From: Thermatribacter sp048814795
GTDB lineage: Bacteria; Atribacterota; Atribacteria; Atribacterales; Thermatribacteraceae
DNA: 64,000 nt
NCBI GenBank assembly: GCA_048814795.1
Contig: CP184673.1
Span: forward strand, 1,922,001-1,986,000
Direction of reading: 5' to 3'
The notes under the pieces were generated by a model. That model was not told the origin of the DNA. It saw only the letters and a program-made list of their open reading frames with translations, and did not search any database. Position 1 is the stretch's first letter; each line of letters opens with the position of its first letter. Position numbers and translations under genes: made by a program. This document shows positions 52,582 to 61,401 of this stretch, piece by piece.

Positions 52582-53274
52582 TCAACAGCAACTCTGTTTT
52601 TTTCTTCGATAACATTCTTCCATTATTTCCTCCGTCCTGGTAGCTCCAAAGCGAGTAGCTCCCACCTCCCTAACTTTAAGGGCTGCATCAAGCGTACGCA
52701 CACCACCAGCGGCTTTAACTTGCACCTTCGGAGAAACACTTTCTCTCATCAATTTGAGATCTTCAATAGTTGCTCCACCTGGACCAAAGCCGGTCGAGGT
52801 CTTCACAAAATCCGCACCGGCTTCCTCTGCAAGTTTGCAACCTATTTTCTTCAGCTCATCATCAAGATAGCAATTTTCAAGAATAACCTTCACGATAACT
52901 CCATGGCGGTGGGCAACATCGCAAACTGCCTTAATATCTTCTCGGACGTAGTCAAAATCTCTACTTCTCAACTTGCCGATGTGAATAACCATATCCAGCT
53001 CTTCGGCTCCATCCTTTATAGCCTGTTCTGCCTCAAAAACCTTGGTTTCCGTTTTATGCGAACCATGTGGAAAACCAACTACTGCTCCCACTTTTACCTC
53101 GCTCCCGGAAAGAAGCTTTTTGGCAAAAGCCACATCGGAAGGGCGACAGCAAACCGAAGCAACATTGTATTTCCTGGCAATTTCACATCCCTTGGCTATA
53201 TCTTCATCGGTAAGCTCTGGACGGAGTAGAGAATGGTCTATCATTTTGGCAATTTCTTCGCAAGTGTAATCCAT
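52582..53274 (-). CDS. deoC: Deoxyribose-phosphate aldolase
   Basis: TIM-barrel aldolase splitting 2-deoxyribose-5-phosphate into acetaldehyde and glyceraldehyde-3-phosphate. 230 residues. The Schiff-base lysine is Lys158 in DFVKTSTGF; Lys187 (VKAAGGVR) and Asp94 (ELDMVI) complete the site. The tail ends RKKQSCC. First gene of a unit with the OYE reductase; a promoter and palindrome lie upstream. Confidence 0.95.
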   Translation of the reverse strand: MDYTCEEIAKMIDHSLLRPELTDEDIAKGCEIARKYNVASVCCRPSDVAFAKKLLSGSEVKVGAVVGFPHGSHKTETKVFEAEQAIKDGAEELDMVIHIGKLRSRDFDYVREDIKAVCDVAHRHGVIVKVILENCYLDDELKKIGCKLAEEAGADFVKTSTGFGPGGATIEDLKLMRESVSPKVQVKAAGGVRTLDAALKVREVGATRFGATRTEEIMEECYRRKKQSCC

Positions 53275-53303
53275 AATTAAACCCCCTTTCGTAACTAATG
53301 ATG

Positions 53304-53350
53304 TTGTTATAACAATATGTTTTCATATCATACTTCGAGGAGTAAGTCAA
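53304..53350 (-). promoter_or_regulatory. deoC promoter with palindromic operator
   Basis: Minus-strand TTGACT (53350-53345), 17-base spacer, TATGAA (53327-53322). The perfect 12-base palindrome TTGTTATAACAA (53304-53315) lies about +1 to +12 and contains GT-TATA-AC, compatible with a HutC/GntR-type site. The nearby GntR regulator is a candidate ligand. Confidence 0.5.
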
Positions 53351-53389
53351 TAAATAGTGAGGCAATAAAAGAAGCAAAGAGCGAGAAAA

Positions 53390-54724
53390 TCAGCTTTTAT
53401 CTTTGCCCCAGAAATTTTCGAGGCTTTGGCGTAGTTTCTTCTCGTATCCCCGGTCTGTAGGACGATAGTAAACTCTTCCCTGAAGCTCTGGGGGGAAATA
53501 GTTTTGTTTCACAAAACCTTTGGGAAAATCATGAGCGTAAAGGTAATTCTCGCCATAGTGCAGGTCCTTCATGAGAGAAGTAACCGGATTGCGAAGATGC
53601 AACGGCACAGGCAGGGAGCCCCTTTGACGCACATCAGCGGTGGCTTCCTGCAGAGCACGGTAAGAAGCATTGCTCTTAGGAGCACAGGCCACATAGATGG
53701 TTGCCTGTGCCAGCGCCAACCTTCCCTCTGGCTCTCCCAAAAAATTATAGGCTTCCCAGGCTGCAGTAGCTAAAAGCAGAGCATAAGGATCCGCATTGCC
53801 CACATCTTCTGAAGCACAGGCTACTAGCCTGCGTGCAATGGTACTGGGAGCTTCTCCTGCTTCGAGCATGCGACACATCCAGTACAAAGCTGCATCGGGG
53901 TCGCTTCCCCTCAAGCTTTTGTGATATGCAGAAAGCAAGTCATAATGAGCTTCGCCAGATTTATCATAAAGAAAAGTATGGCGTCCAAAAAGCTTTTTGA
54001 CAAAATCAAGATCCAGTTTTTCTCTTTTTTCTTTCTGAGCGGTCAAATAGGCAAATTCTAAAAAATTTAACGCTCGACGGGCATCACCATCGGCAAGGTC
54101 GCAAATAAACCTCAAAGCTTCGTTCGCTATTTTTAAAGATTTGCCATCAAGTCCACGTGGATCTGAAAGGGCCTTCTTAAGCAAAACCAGGAGTTCTTCA
54201 GAAGATATTTTGTTAAAGATCAGTACCTGAACCCGGGAAAGAAGAGGGGCTATAACTTCAAAAGAGGGGTTCTCAGTAGTAGAGCCAATAAGGGTTATCA
54301 CCCCTTCTTCCACGTAAGGCAAAAGCACGCTCTGCTGTCCCTTGTGAAAACGGTGGATTTCATCGATAAAAAAAATGGTCTTTTTGCCATAAAGAGAAAA
54401 ATTGCTTTCCGCCTTTTTTATGGCTTCTTTAATTTCTTTAATTCCGGAGGACACCGCACTTATGGCAATTAACTCATAGCGCAAAAGACCTGCAAGAAGA
54501 AAAGCCGCCGAGGTCTTGCCACTACCTGGAGGTCCCCAAAAGACCAACGAAGGCAAATACCCGGTCTCCACTATCCGGCGCAAAACTCCTTCAGGACCGG
54601 TAAGATGTGCCTGTCCAACCAGCTCATCAAGTGTTCTGGGCCGCATGCGGGCAGCAAGCGGCTGTCTTGTCTTTTCTGGAGGAGCAAAAAGTCCCGGTTT
54701 TTCAGAACTTCTGGCCATCACCAT
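53390..54724 (-). CDS. rarA: Replication-associated recombination protein A (RarA/MgsA)
   Basis: AAA+ ATPase acting at stalled replication forks. 444 residues with Walker A GPPGSGKTSAAF, Walker B IFFIDEIHRFHKGQQ, sensor 1 GSTTENPSFEV and the C-terminal RarA tetramer domain (EDVGNADPYAL, SNASYRAL, HLRNP). Complete. A -10-like TATAAT stands shortly upstream. Single gene with a 59-base gap to threonine aldolase. Confidence 0.95.
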   Translation of the reverse strand: MVMARSSEKPGLFAPPEKTRQPLAARMRPRTLDELVGQAHLTGPEGVLRRIVETGYLPSLVFWGPPGSGKTSAAFLLAGLLRYELIAISAVSSGIKEIKEAIKKAESNFSLYGKKTIFFIDEIHRFHKGQQSVLLPYVEEGVITLIGSTTENPSFEVIAPLLSRVQVLIFNKISSEELLVLLKKALSDPRGLDGKSLKIANEALRFICDLADGDARRALNFLEFAYLTAQKEKREKLDLDFVKKLFGRHTFLYDKSGEAHYDLLSAYHKSLRGSDPDAALYWMCRMLEAGEAPSTIARRLVACASEDVGNADPYALLLATAAWEAYNFLGEPEGRLALAQATIYVACAPKSNASYRALQEATADVRQRGSLPVPLHLRNPVTSLMKDLHYGENYLYAHDFPKGFVKQNYFPPELQGRVYYRPTDRGYEKKLRQSLENFWGKDKS

Positions 54725-54783
54725 AAACTCTCTTCAAACTTTTGTTTTATTATACCTCTTCCAGACAAAAAAATAAAACCTAA

Positions 54784-55818
54784 TCAGTAATCTCTCATCA
54801 CCTCCTTCACGGCAAGAATGGCGTAGCGAATCCCGGTTTCGTCTACCTGACGCGAAGTGACAAAGCGCACCCTTTTTTCATCAACCCTGGTAGCAAGAAC
54901 ACCTTTCTCTTTCAACTTTATAAGGAAAACCTCAGAAGTTATGTTTCCCTCCAACTCAGCAATCACAAAGTTGGTATGCACTTTGGAAAGGTTAACCTTG
55001 ATTCCCGGAATTTGAGAAATACCCATGGCCAGTTCTCTTGCGTTGTGGTGGTCCTCTGCAAGGCGGGCAATGTTCTCCGGAGAAAGAGCCTCAAGGCCAC
55101 AGGCACACAACCATCCAGTTTGACGCATACCTCCGCCGAGCATCTTGCGAAAGCGCTTTGCTTTCGCAATAAATTCCTGGGAACCAGCGAGAATAGAACC
55201 AATCGGTGCAGAAAGCCCTTTAGAAAGGGAAACCATCACCGAATCTGCGCAGGCAGCAAGTTCACGTGCTTCAACACCCAGATATATGGCTGAGTTAAAG
55301 AGTCGCGCTCCGTCAAGATGCACCGAGAGATTAAATCGTTCAGCAAGAACTTTTACTTCTCTCATCTTCTCAAGAGGCGGAACAATGCCCCCGTAACGGT
55401 AGTGAGAGCTCTCCATGCAAATAAGAGAGGTTTTGGGGTAATGAATGTTGTCAGGCCGAATAGCTTTTTCTATCTCTTGAGGCTCGGGAATACCATCTTC
55501 CCCTCTCAGAGCTCGTACCATAAGACCAGCTACACAGGCAACACCACCAGTTTCAGAGGTCCTGATGTGGGCGTTTTCTTCAAGAATAACTTCTCCTCCT
55601 CTTTGAGTATGAGTGAGAAGAGCAACTAAATTACCCATAGTCCCACTGGGCACAAATATGGAAGCTTCCTTACCCAGCAAAGAAGCAGCATATTCCTCAA
55701 GCTGGTTCTGCGTGGGGTCCTCACCATAAACCGAATCTCCAAGAGGAGCTGCAAAAGCCCGTTCCCGCATTTTCGCGGTAGGAAGAGTTATGGTATCCCG
55801 TCTCAAATCCACCAGCAC
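54784..55818 (-). CDS. ltaE: Low-specificity threonine aldolase
   Basis: PLP enzyme splitting threonine into glycine and acetaldehyde. 344 residues: DLRRDTITLPT start, PSGTMGN, HLDGARLFN and the PLP lysine Lys200 in VSLSKGLSAPIGS. It follows the TetR gene by 15 bases, so it may be cotranscribed with the RND unit, although the functional link is unclear. It could add to glycine and acetaldehyde pools handled by SHMT and deoC products. Confidence 0.95.
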   Translation of the reverse strand: MLVDLRRDTITLPTAKMRERAFAAPLGDSVYGEDPTQNQLEEYAASLLGKEASIFVPSGTMGNLVALLTHTQRGGEVILEENAHIRTSETGGVACVAGLMVRALRGEDGIPEPQEIEKAIRPDNIHYPKTSLICMESSHYRYGGIVPPLEKMREVKVLAERFNLSVHLDGARLFNSAIYLGVEARELAACADSVMVSLSKGLSAPIGSILAGSQEFIAKAKRFRKMLGGGMRQTGWLCACGLEALSPENIARLAEDHHNARELAMGISQIPGIKVNLSKVHTNFVIAELEGNITSEVFLIKLKEKGVLATRVDEKRVRFVTSRQVDETGIRYAILAVKEVMRDY

Positions 55819-55833
55819 CGCTTTCTCCTCCTT

Positions 55834-56406
55834 TCATTCAGCCAGGGAGACCGCAAAAAGTTCTTTAAAAAGATTTCGAAAAACATCGCTTTCCTCGGCT
55901 CCACTATGAACACTAAAACTGAAAAATCCAATAAGGGAAAAAGTGATAGCCTTGAAAAAGTCCTCGCCAGAAAAGGTTTTTCCCCGTCTTGTGACAACAG
56001 GATGCAGGCGCAAACCTACCTCTCGTAAATAGTTTTCAAAGCGTTCTCCCAGTGCGCTCAGCTTATGTTTGGCTTCCGGATGATGCAAAAAATCATGCCC
56101 TGCCCGCTGAATAATCACCAAGAGGTCTCGCTTTTCCTGAAAGAGGCCAAAATAACAGTCTACTATATCAGCCACCACTTCCCCTCGGGGTTTAGAAAAA
56201 TCCAGACTCATCATGCGCTCAAAAATGCTGTCCAGCGCTTCCTCGATAAGAGCCAGAAAAATATCCAGCTTGCTTTCAAAGTAATAATAGAGCGTCGCCT
56301 TCCTAACTCCCAACTCACGGGCAATGTCTTCAACAGTAGCCTCAAAAAAGCTCTTCTCGGCAAAAACTTTCTTGGCAGCTTCAATAATCTGTTGTTTCCT
56401 ATTCAT
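55834..56406 (-). CDS. TetR-family transcriptional regulator
   Basis: A 190-residue repressor. The HTH is typical: VEDIARELGVRKATLYYYFESKLDIF at residues 23-48, cited in parts as ARELGVRKATLYYYFESK. The C-terminal ligand domain is helical and specific to the protein. Located nine bases after the beta-barrel gene and last but one in the RND unit, so it likely represses its own operon at the site 61310-61325. Confidence 0.92.
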   Translation of the reverse strand: MNRKQQIIEAAKKVFAEKSFFEATVEDIARELGVRKATLYYYFESKLDIFLALIEEALDSIFERMMSLDFSKPRGEVVADIVDCYFGLFQEKRDLLVIIQRAGHDFLHHPEAKHKLSALGERFENYLREVGLRLHPVVTRRGKTFSGEDFFKAITFSLIGFFSFSVHSGAEESDVFRNLFKELFAVSLAE

Positions 56407-56415
56407 CTTCTAACC

Positions 56416-57708
56416 TCAGAAACTGTAATCTACGTTCAGAAACACCCCATCACTTAAAGAACCAAGCTTGCTCCCTTTAGCACCACTTGACAGAGAAATA
56501 CTGAGATTAATCTCCCAGTTATCCCGGGGCTTATAAGTAGCCCCAAGCATGTTAACCATGCTTCCATCTCCAAGGCTCAGAACCGAGGTTAACATAGGCT
56601 TCCACTTGCCATCCTCGGTAGTGTAATCAGTATGGAAGTAAATGTAAGAGGAAATATTCCTTCCCTCTTCAAAAGGATTGCCCAGGAGATAATTCAAGCT
56701 GAAATACCAGTCATTTTCTGCGGTATAGTCTACCCCCAGACTTGCTTTTAGGTAAGGAGAAGCAAAAGTGGAATCAGTAAAAGTTTCTATGCTTCCATCT
56801 GAATAATGAACTGCAACCTGATGCTCCCACTTTTCCGGAAAAACCAAGGCAAGGTCTCCTCTGAAAGTAGAACCCTCCAGAGCGGATAATTCACCTTGAA
56901 ATTCCAGCCCCAGGACAGAACGCTCTGGAAAGCCCCACAAAGAATGAATGGTAGATGAAGTATCTGCAGCCACTGTAATTTCAGTAAAACGAGGATAAGC
57001 AGATAGGAAATAACCATGGTAAAAACTAAAAGCTACATCGATATCGCTTACCATACCCCGAGCACGGACAGCCCAGATGGGAGATGCAAAACCCACAGCT
57101 GGATATTCTTTTTCAACAGAAAGGGTAAGCGTTTCAGGATTAAGACTTGAAAATCGCGATAATAGCTGACCAGCGAACATTTGTTCTTCCACGGAAGCAG
57201 GAATAAAATTGGCAACAAAGCTGGGCTGATACAAAAACTCTAAGGACCAAAAATCGCTGAAGTACCATTCCGCATCAAGCGCAGGAATAGGAATTTTATC
57301 TTCCATTGCCTCTTTGCTCAGCGAAGCCGAAAAAGGACGGGGATTAACCAAATCTACAGGACTCATCACGTCACTTGCTCCCCAGGTTAGCTGCAAAAAA
57401 CCCAGTTTGAAATCCACTTCCTCCCAGGGAGCCTGAAATCCCTGGAGATAAGCCTCCTTAACCCGGAGAGGCCTGAAATTATTCTCATCCTGGTATTTTA
57501 AAAGCAAACCAGCCTGGAAGAAATAATTGCTGTCACCCAGAGAAGTGGTATAGTCAAGATCCACTCGTGTTCCATAATCAAGGTCTCTCGTTGATAAATC
57601 GTAACTGGAGAAAAGCTCCACCTCTCCACTGAATTCGGAAGAAAAAGCTGGAAGAGCGCAAAGGGTCAACAAAAATATCGTGAACAGGAAGAGTAATCTT
57701 TTTTTCAT
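56416..57708 (-). CDS. Outer-membrane beta-barrel protein (DUF1302-like)
   Basis: 430 residues with a signal peptide (KKRLLFLFTIFLL, cut near AFSS). The mature chain is made of alternating amphipathic strands, with LTWGASDVMSPVDLVNPRP reminiscent of DUF1302, and ends in Phe430 preceded by alternating residues (LNVDYSF), the usual outer-membrane insertion signal. It lies in the operon with the RND exporter and LolA-like protein, so it may be the outer-membrane part of that system. Evidence for a diderm cell. Confidence 0.78.
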   Translation of the reverse strand: MKKRLLFLFTIFLLTLCALPAFSSEFSGEVELFSSYDLSTRDLDYGTRVDLDYTTSLGDSNYFFQAGLLLKYQDENNFRPLRVKEAYLQGFQAPWEEVDFKLGFLQLTWGASDVMSPVDLVNPRPFSASLSKEAMEDKIPIPALDAEWYFSDFWSLEFLYQPSFVANFIPASVEEQMFAGQLLSRFSSLNPETLTLSVEKEYPAVGFASPIWAVRARGMVSDIDVAFSFYHGYFLSAYPRFTEITVAADTSSTIHSLWGFPERSVLGLEFQGELSALEGSTFRGDLALVFPEKWEHQVAVHYSDGSIETFTDSTFASPYLKASLGVDYTAENDWYFSLNYLLGNPFEEGRNISSYIYFHTDYTTEDGKWKPMLTSVLSLGDGSMVNMLGATYKPRDNWEINLSISLSSGAKGSKLGSLSDGVFLNVDYSF

Positions 57709-57720
57709 CGCTAATCACCT

Positions 57721-58488
57721 TTAAAGCTCCGGTCTTTGAATGGTACGTACACTGAAGAACTCATCAGGCAAGGGTATGTTTTCTTCGTGTTTGATCGTTT
57801 CCATACGAGTTTCATGGTTTTCCTTCAGGTCCTTAAAAGACATTTTCAGGATATTAATCTTTCCCTCTTCATCTTCCTCAACCTCCAGAACCTGAAGCTC
57901 CTTCCAGAGGTTACCTTCCAGATCATAAAACTCTATTTTTTTGAAATAAAACTTTTCTTTATCCACGGTCATAACCAGCCTGGAATAATCACTGTCTTCC
58001 TCGAGGGGTCTGAGCTCCAAATAGTAGTTCTCTTCGTCTTCGCTTAAAAGAGTAGCCTCATAATCTTCTCTCCCATAGCTTTGAGAAAGATCTTCATAGC
58101 TGAAGTCAGTACCCATGAACTTTTCTTTTTTGCTGGAACCTGCTATTCTACGTACTTTCCGATAAGCAGGCATATAAAGATATATTTTCTCTCCACCTTT
58201 AATACTTAAGAGAGTAACCCCCTTAACATCGGCAGGACTCAAAAATCTTACTATAATCGATATAGTATCGTCCCCCTCGTCTTTAGAATACATAACCACT
58301 TCTCGCACTTCTTCTCTCCCATTTTCATCTACCAGGATCATCCTCGACTCGCTACGTTGAGTAACAAAATCAGTACGACGTTTTTCAACCTCATCCAGGA
58401 TTTCATCAGCAGTAAGTGCCCAAACAACTCCACTTAACAAAAACAAAACCAGCACAAAAAATCCCGCTAAAAACCAGAATCTTTTCAT
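57721..58488 (-). CDS. LolA-like outer membrane lipoprotein-sorting protein
   Basis: A 255-residue secreted protein: signal peptide FWFLAGFFVLVLFLLSGVVWA, then a domain of the outer membrane lipoprotein-sorting family (COG2834) with the half-barrel pattern and YMPAYRKVRRIAGSSK, DFSYEDLSQSYGRED. These proteins bind acyl chains in the periplasm. It starts within the RND gene end (ATGA overlap), which implies a shared function, such as moving lipids or hydrophobic compounds outward. Confidence 0.86.
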   Translation of the reverse strand: MKRFWFLAGFFVLVLFLLSGVVWALTADEILDEVEKRRTDFVTQRSESRMILVDENGREEVREVVMYSKDEGDDTISIIVRFLSPADVKGVTLLSIKGGEKIYLYMPAYRKVRRIAGSSKKEKFMGTDFSYEDLSQSYGREDYEATLLSEDEENYYLELRPLEEDSDYSRLVMTVDKEKFYFKKIEFYDLEGNLWKELQVLEVEEDEEGKINILKMSFKDLKENHETRMETIKHEENIPLPDEFFSVRTIQRPEL

Positions 58489-61277
58489 GCACTGCCACCT
58501 CCCAACTGTTTTTCATTGTTTTTGTTTCCCAAATAACTTTCAGCATGTAAGAGCAAGGGCAAAAGCACCAGGGCATAAAGGACACTGACTAAAAGCACCG
58601 TACCAACCAGACCTCCAAACATACGAAGCATGCTTATCCCACCAGTAGCCAAAACATAACTGCCACCAGCAATCGCCAGCGAGTTTAAAACAATACCTCT
58701 ACCCGAACTCAACATAGTAGTCATCAATGCCCGGGGATTCTGCAAGCTTATCTCGCGATACCAGCGAGAAGTAAAGTGAATTGTATAGTCAATTCCAGCT
58801 CCAATTGCGATGCTGGCCACCATCAAAGTGGCAACATTAAGCGGGATCTTAAACAAGCCCATAATTCCAAACGAAGTGTAGACAGTCAGCAATATAGGCA
58901 CAATAGCTATCAAAGCTTTGCGCAAGGAACGCAACTGCAAAAGCAAAAGTCCAAAAACGATAACGAAAGCCAAAAACATGCTGCGAGCTTGCTGGTTAAA
59001 TAGTTTGCTGTTTACGTAATTACTTATGATTGGAGCACCCGTTACTTTATACTCAACTGTAACTGGGCCGTCTGGAGCGGGAAGATAAACTTTCTCGTCA
59101 AGCGCTTCGTAGAAAACAAAATCAAAATCTTCATTTAGTTTTTCACCAGCTGTATTTTCCACAATTTTCCTTACGGTTTCAACCTTCATTTTTCGTGCGA
59201 TGCGCAGCTCGGAATTTTTAAGCACTTCTTCAAGGTACAGGGCATCATCTTCGCTCAGGCCGAGTTCTTGCTCAAGAAGCTCAGAAATAGAAAGGTTGTT
59301 ACTTTCATAATAGTTTTCAAGAACCGACGCGACCTCTTCCACACTCAATCCCAAATCTTCGATCTCCAAAGTGGCGTCGTGAGCTACCAAGAAAGCAAAA
59401 TCCGCACCATGACCCACAAACGCTTCAAGTGGCTTTGCAACGATAGACTTAATTTTTTCCTTAAGAACTTCCAGATTGGACACTTCAAGACCAAAAATCT
59501 GTAAGTCCTCCACTATGGTATCTACAAGAAAATCCACAGCTCCTGGCTCCTTAATAGATACCATTTTCACACTCTGAGGCCGGCTTTTCAGAAATTCCTC
59601 CAGCGCAGCTACTTCTTCTCTGAGCTCTGAAGATGAAGTTTCTTCAGCGCTAAACTCTACCAAGGTTTCATCTTCTCCTTCACTAATTCTTCCCTTGAGG
59701 TAACTGTTATCCTGAGCAAAAAACCACAGGTTATCAATCTTATCACGTTCTACAGGAATCGCCTTCCATCCCTCCATAGCCTGGTTTAGATCCATGAGGA
59801 AAGTGGCCAGAGAAGAGGCATCCTTAAAGTTTTTAAAGCGAGCAGCGTACTTCCCAATACGCACCATTTCTCGAAGCACAAAAGGTTCCTTAACGTTTTG
59901 AGAATGCACATAAAGATAGTTATAATCAGTGCTTCCAAAGCGTTCTTTGAAATAATCGAGCAACAAAGTAATGGGGTGGTTTTTACCCATTTGCACCTTC
60001 ACAGAAGTTTCCACATCAATGCGAGGAATTCCCAAAGTGAAGACAATCATCACTACCACAATAAAGGCAATCGTGGCCTTCTTATGATGCAGTACAGACC
60101 TGGCAACAAATTTCAGAAAATGACTGATCAAGTCTCCCTGTTCTTTCTCCTGATGAAGCACCTTGAAGTGGTTGGGGATTCTACGAGGTACAAAAATGGC
60201 ATAAAAGGCTCCCAGCGAAAAAGTCGCCAGAATCATACCAAAAAAGATACCCAGCGCTGAATACAATCCAAAGTCAGAAATAGGTTTAATTTCAGCAGTA
60301 AGCAAGGAAAGAAAACCGCCCATGGTGGTTAAAGCACTCATCAAAATAGGAACAAAAATATCCCGGATAGTTGCTGCCGAGGCTTCTGGACCATTTAAGT
60401 AAGCCCTTTCTTCATAATAGCGATTTACAAAATGAATACCGTAAGCAGTAACCAAGGAAAGCAGCAAAACCGGCATGGAAGAAGCTATTACTGTCAAGGA
60501 TTTTCCCATAAATACGGCGCAACCCAGCACCCACACCGAGGAAATAAGAGATATCAAAATTGGCAGAAAAACCCCCCGTAATGCACGAAAGCCCCAGTAA
60601 AGGATCACAATCAGAACCAGCGCAGCAAAGGGTGTTAGAGTGCTCATAGTTCGTCGCGAATCTTGAGCCATGAGCCGGGTGATAATCGGAACCCCAAAAA
60701 CAGTAACCTTTCCACCCGGATTATACTTCTCACAAAGTGTCTCCACTTCCTCAATGGCTTTATACTCATCAACGTCGTCGTAGAAGGAAACGACTACTAT
60801 GGTGCCCCTACCATCTTCGGTAACCATCTTACCCCAGATAAGCTCGTCTCCTTTAAGCTCTTCCCTGAGCTTTTCAGCTTCCGCTTCACTTTCAGGCAAC
60901 ACCTCGACAACCTCTTTAACCTCAACCCCAAACTCAGTGCTAACAATCTTGGGCATATTGGTTAAAGCAGTAACATTTCTTACAGCGGGAAGCCTCTCTA
61001 TTTCTTCTACTAATCTGTTGAGACCCTGAAGGTGTTCCACGGTAAAAAGATTGTCAAACTCAACGCCCACAATCAAAGACTTGGTCTGGAAACCTGAAAA
61101 TTTATCCTTAAGGGAGTCGTAGAAGGAAACCTCGGGGTCGCTTTCAGGGAGATACTTGGTCACATCGTCTTCAAAGCGAAGGTCCCGAAGCAAATAACCA
61201 AATGCAAAAGTTGCGACCAAAGTAGCAATGAAAATAGGCCACGCATATTTAACCACCCATTGAGCCAGTTTCTGCAT
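58485..61277 (-). CDS. RND-family transporter (HAE3/MMPL-like)
   Basis: A 930-residue inner-membrane protein, two repeats each of one N-terminal helix, a large periplasmic loop and five helices (about 210-390 and 740-900). Landmark motifs: SSMPVLLLSLVTAYGIHFV with the family's G-rich helix (here AYGIHFVNRYYEE), ALTTMGGFLSLL, and, in the second half, IAIGAGIDYTIHFTSRWYRE. The pairing with LolA-like and barrel genes is common in this subfamily, linked with lipid or hopanoid export. First gene of the TetR-controlled unit. Confidence 0.92.
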   Translation of the reverse strand: MQKLAQWVVKYAWPIFIATLVATFAFGYLLRDLRFEDDVTKYLPESDPEVSFYDSLKDKFSGFQTKSLIVGVEFDNLFTVEHLQGLNRLVEEIERLPAVRNVTALTNMPKIVSTEFGVEVKEVVEVLPESEAEAEKLREELKGDELIWGKMVTEDGRGTIVVVSFYDDVDEYKAIEEVETLCEKYNPGGKVTVFGVPIITRLMAQDSRRTMSTLTPFAALVLIVILYWGFRALRGVFLPILISLISSVWVLGCAVFMGKSLTVIASSMPVLLLSLVTAYGIHFVNRYYEERAYLNGPEASAATIRDIFVPILMSALTTMGGFLSLLTAEIKPISDFGLYSALGIFFGMILATFSLGAFYAIFVPRRIPNHFKVLHQEKEQGDLISHFLKFVARSVLHHKKATIAFIVVVMIVFTLGIPRIDVETSVKVQMGKNHPITLLLDYFKERFGSTDYNYLYVHSQNVKEPFVLREMVRIGKYAARFKNFKDASSLATFLMDLNQAMEGWKAIPVERDKIDNLWFFAQDNSYLKGRISEGEDETLVEFSAEETSSSELREEVAALEEFLKSRPQSVKMVSIKEPGAVDFLVDTIVEDLQIFGLEVSNLEVLKEKIKSIVAKPLEAFVGHGADFAFLVAHDATLEIEDLGLSVEEVASVLENYYESNNLSISELLEQELGLSEDDALYLEEVLKNSELRIARKMKVETVRKIVENTAGEKLNEDFDFVFYEALDEKVYLPAPDGPVTVEYKVTGAPIISNYVNSKLFNQQARSMFLAFVIVFGLLLLQLRSLRKALIAIVPILLTVYTSFGIMGLFKIPLNVATLMVASIAIGAGIDYTIHFTSRWYREISLQNPRALMTTMLSSGRGIVLNSLAIAGGSYVLATGGISMLRMFGGLVGTVLLVSVLYALVLLPLLLHAESYLGNKNNEKQLGGGSA

Positions 61278-61309
61278 ATTTTTTTCTCCCCCTTAGGTAT
61301 CTGGTTGTC

Positions 61310-61372
61310 TACTGAACGTTCGGTAAAAACAAATTCAGCTCATAAATTATATTTTTCCCATCTGTTTGTCAA
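61310..61372 (-). promoter_or_regulatory. RND operon promoter with TetR-type operator
   Basis: Minus-strand TTGACA (61372-61367), a 15-base spacer (short) and TATAAT (61351-61346), both perfect. A 16-base imperfect palindrome TACTGAACGTTCGGTA (61310-61325; centre AACGTT, one mismatched pair) is downstream of the start of transcription, where TetR-type repressors block. The TetR gene lies in the same operon. Confidence 0.7.
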
Positions 61373-61401
61373 GCAGACTTCCAGAAAATTACGGTAAATC
61401 T

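Noticed and set aside
52156..53229. Open frame of 357 codons opposite deoC and the OYE start
   Set aside because: Antisense shadow of conserved genes; no domain and an odd composition.
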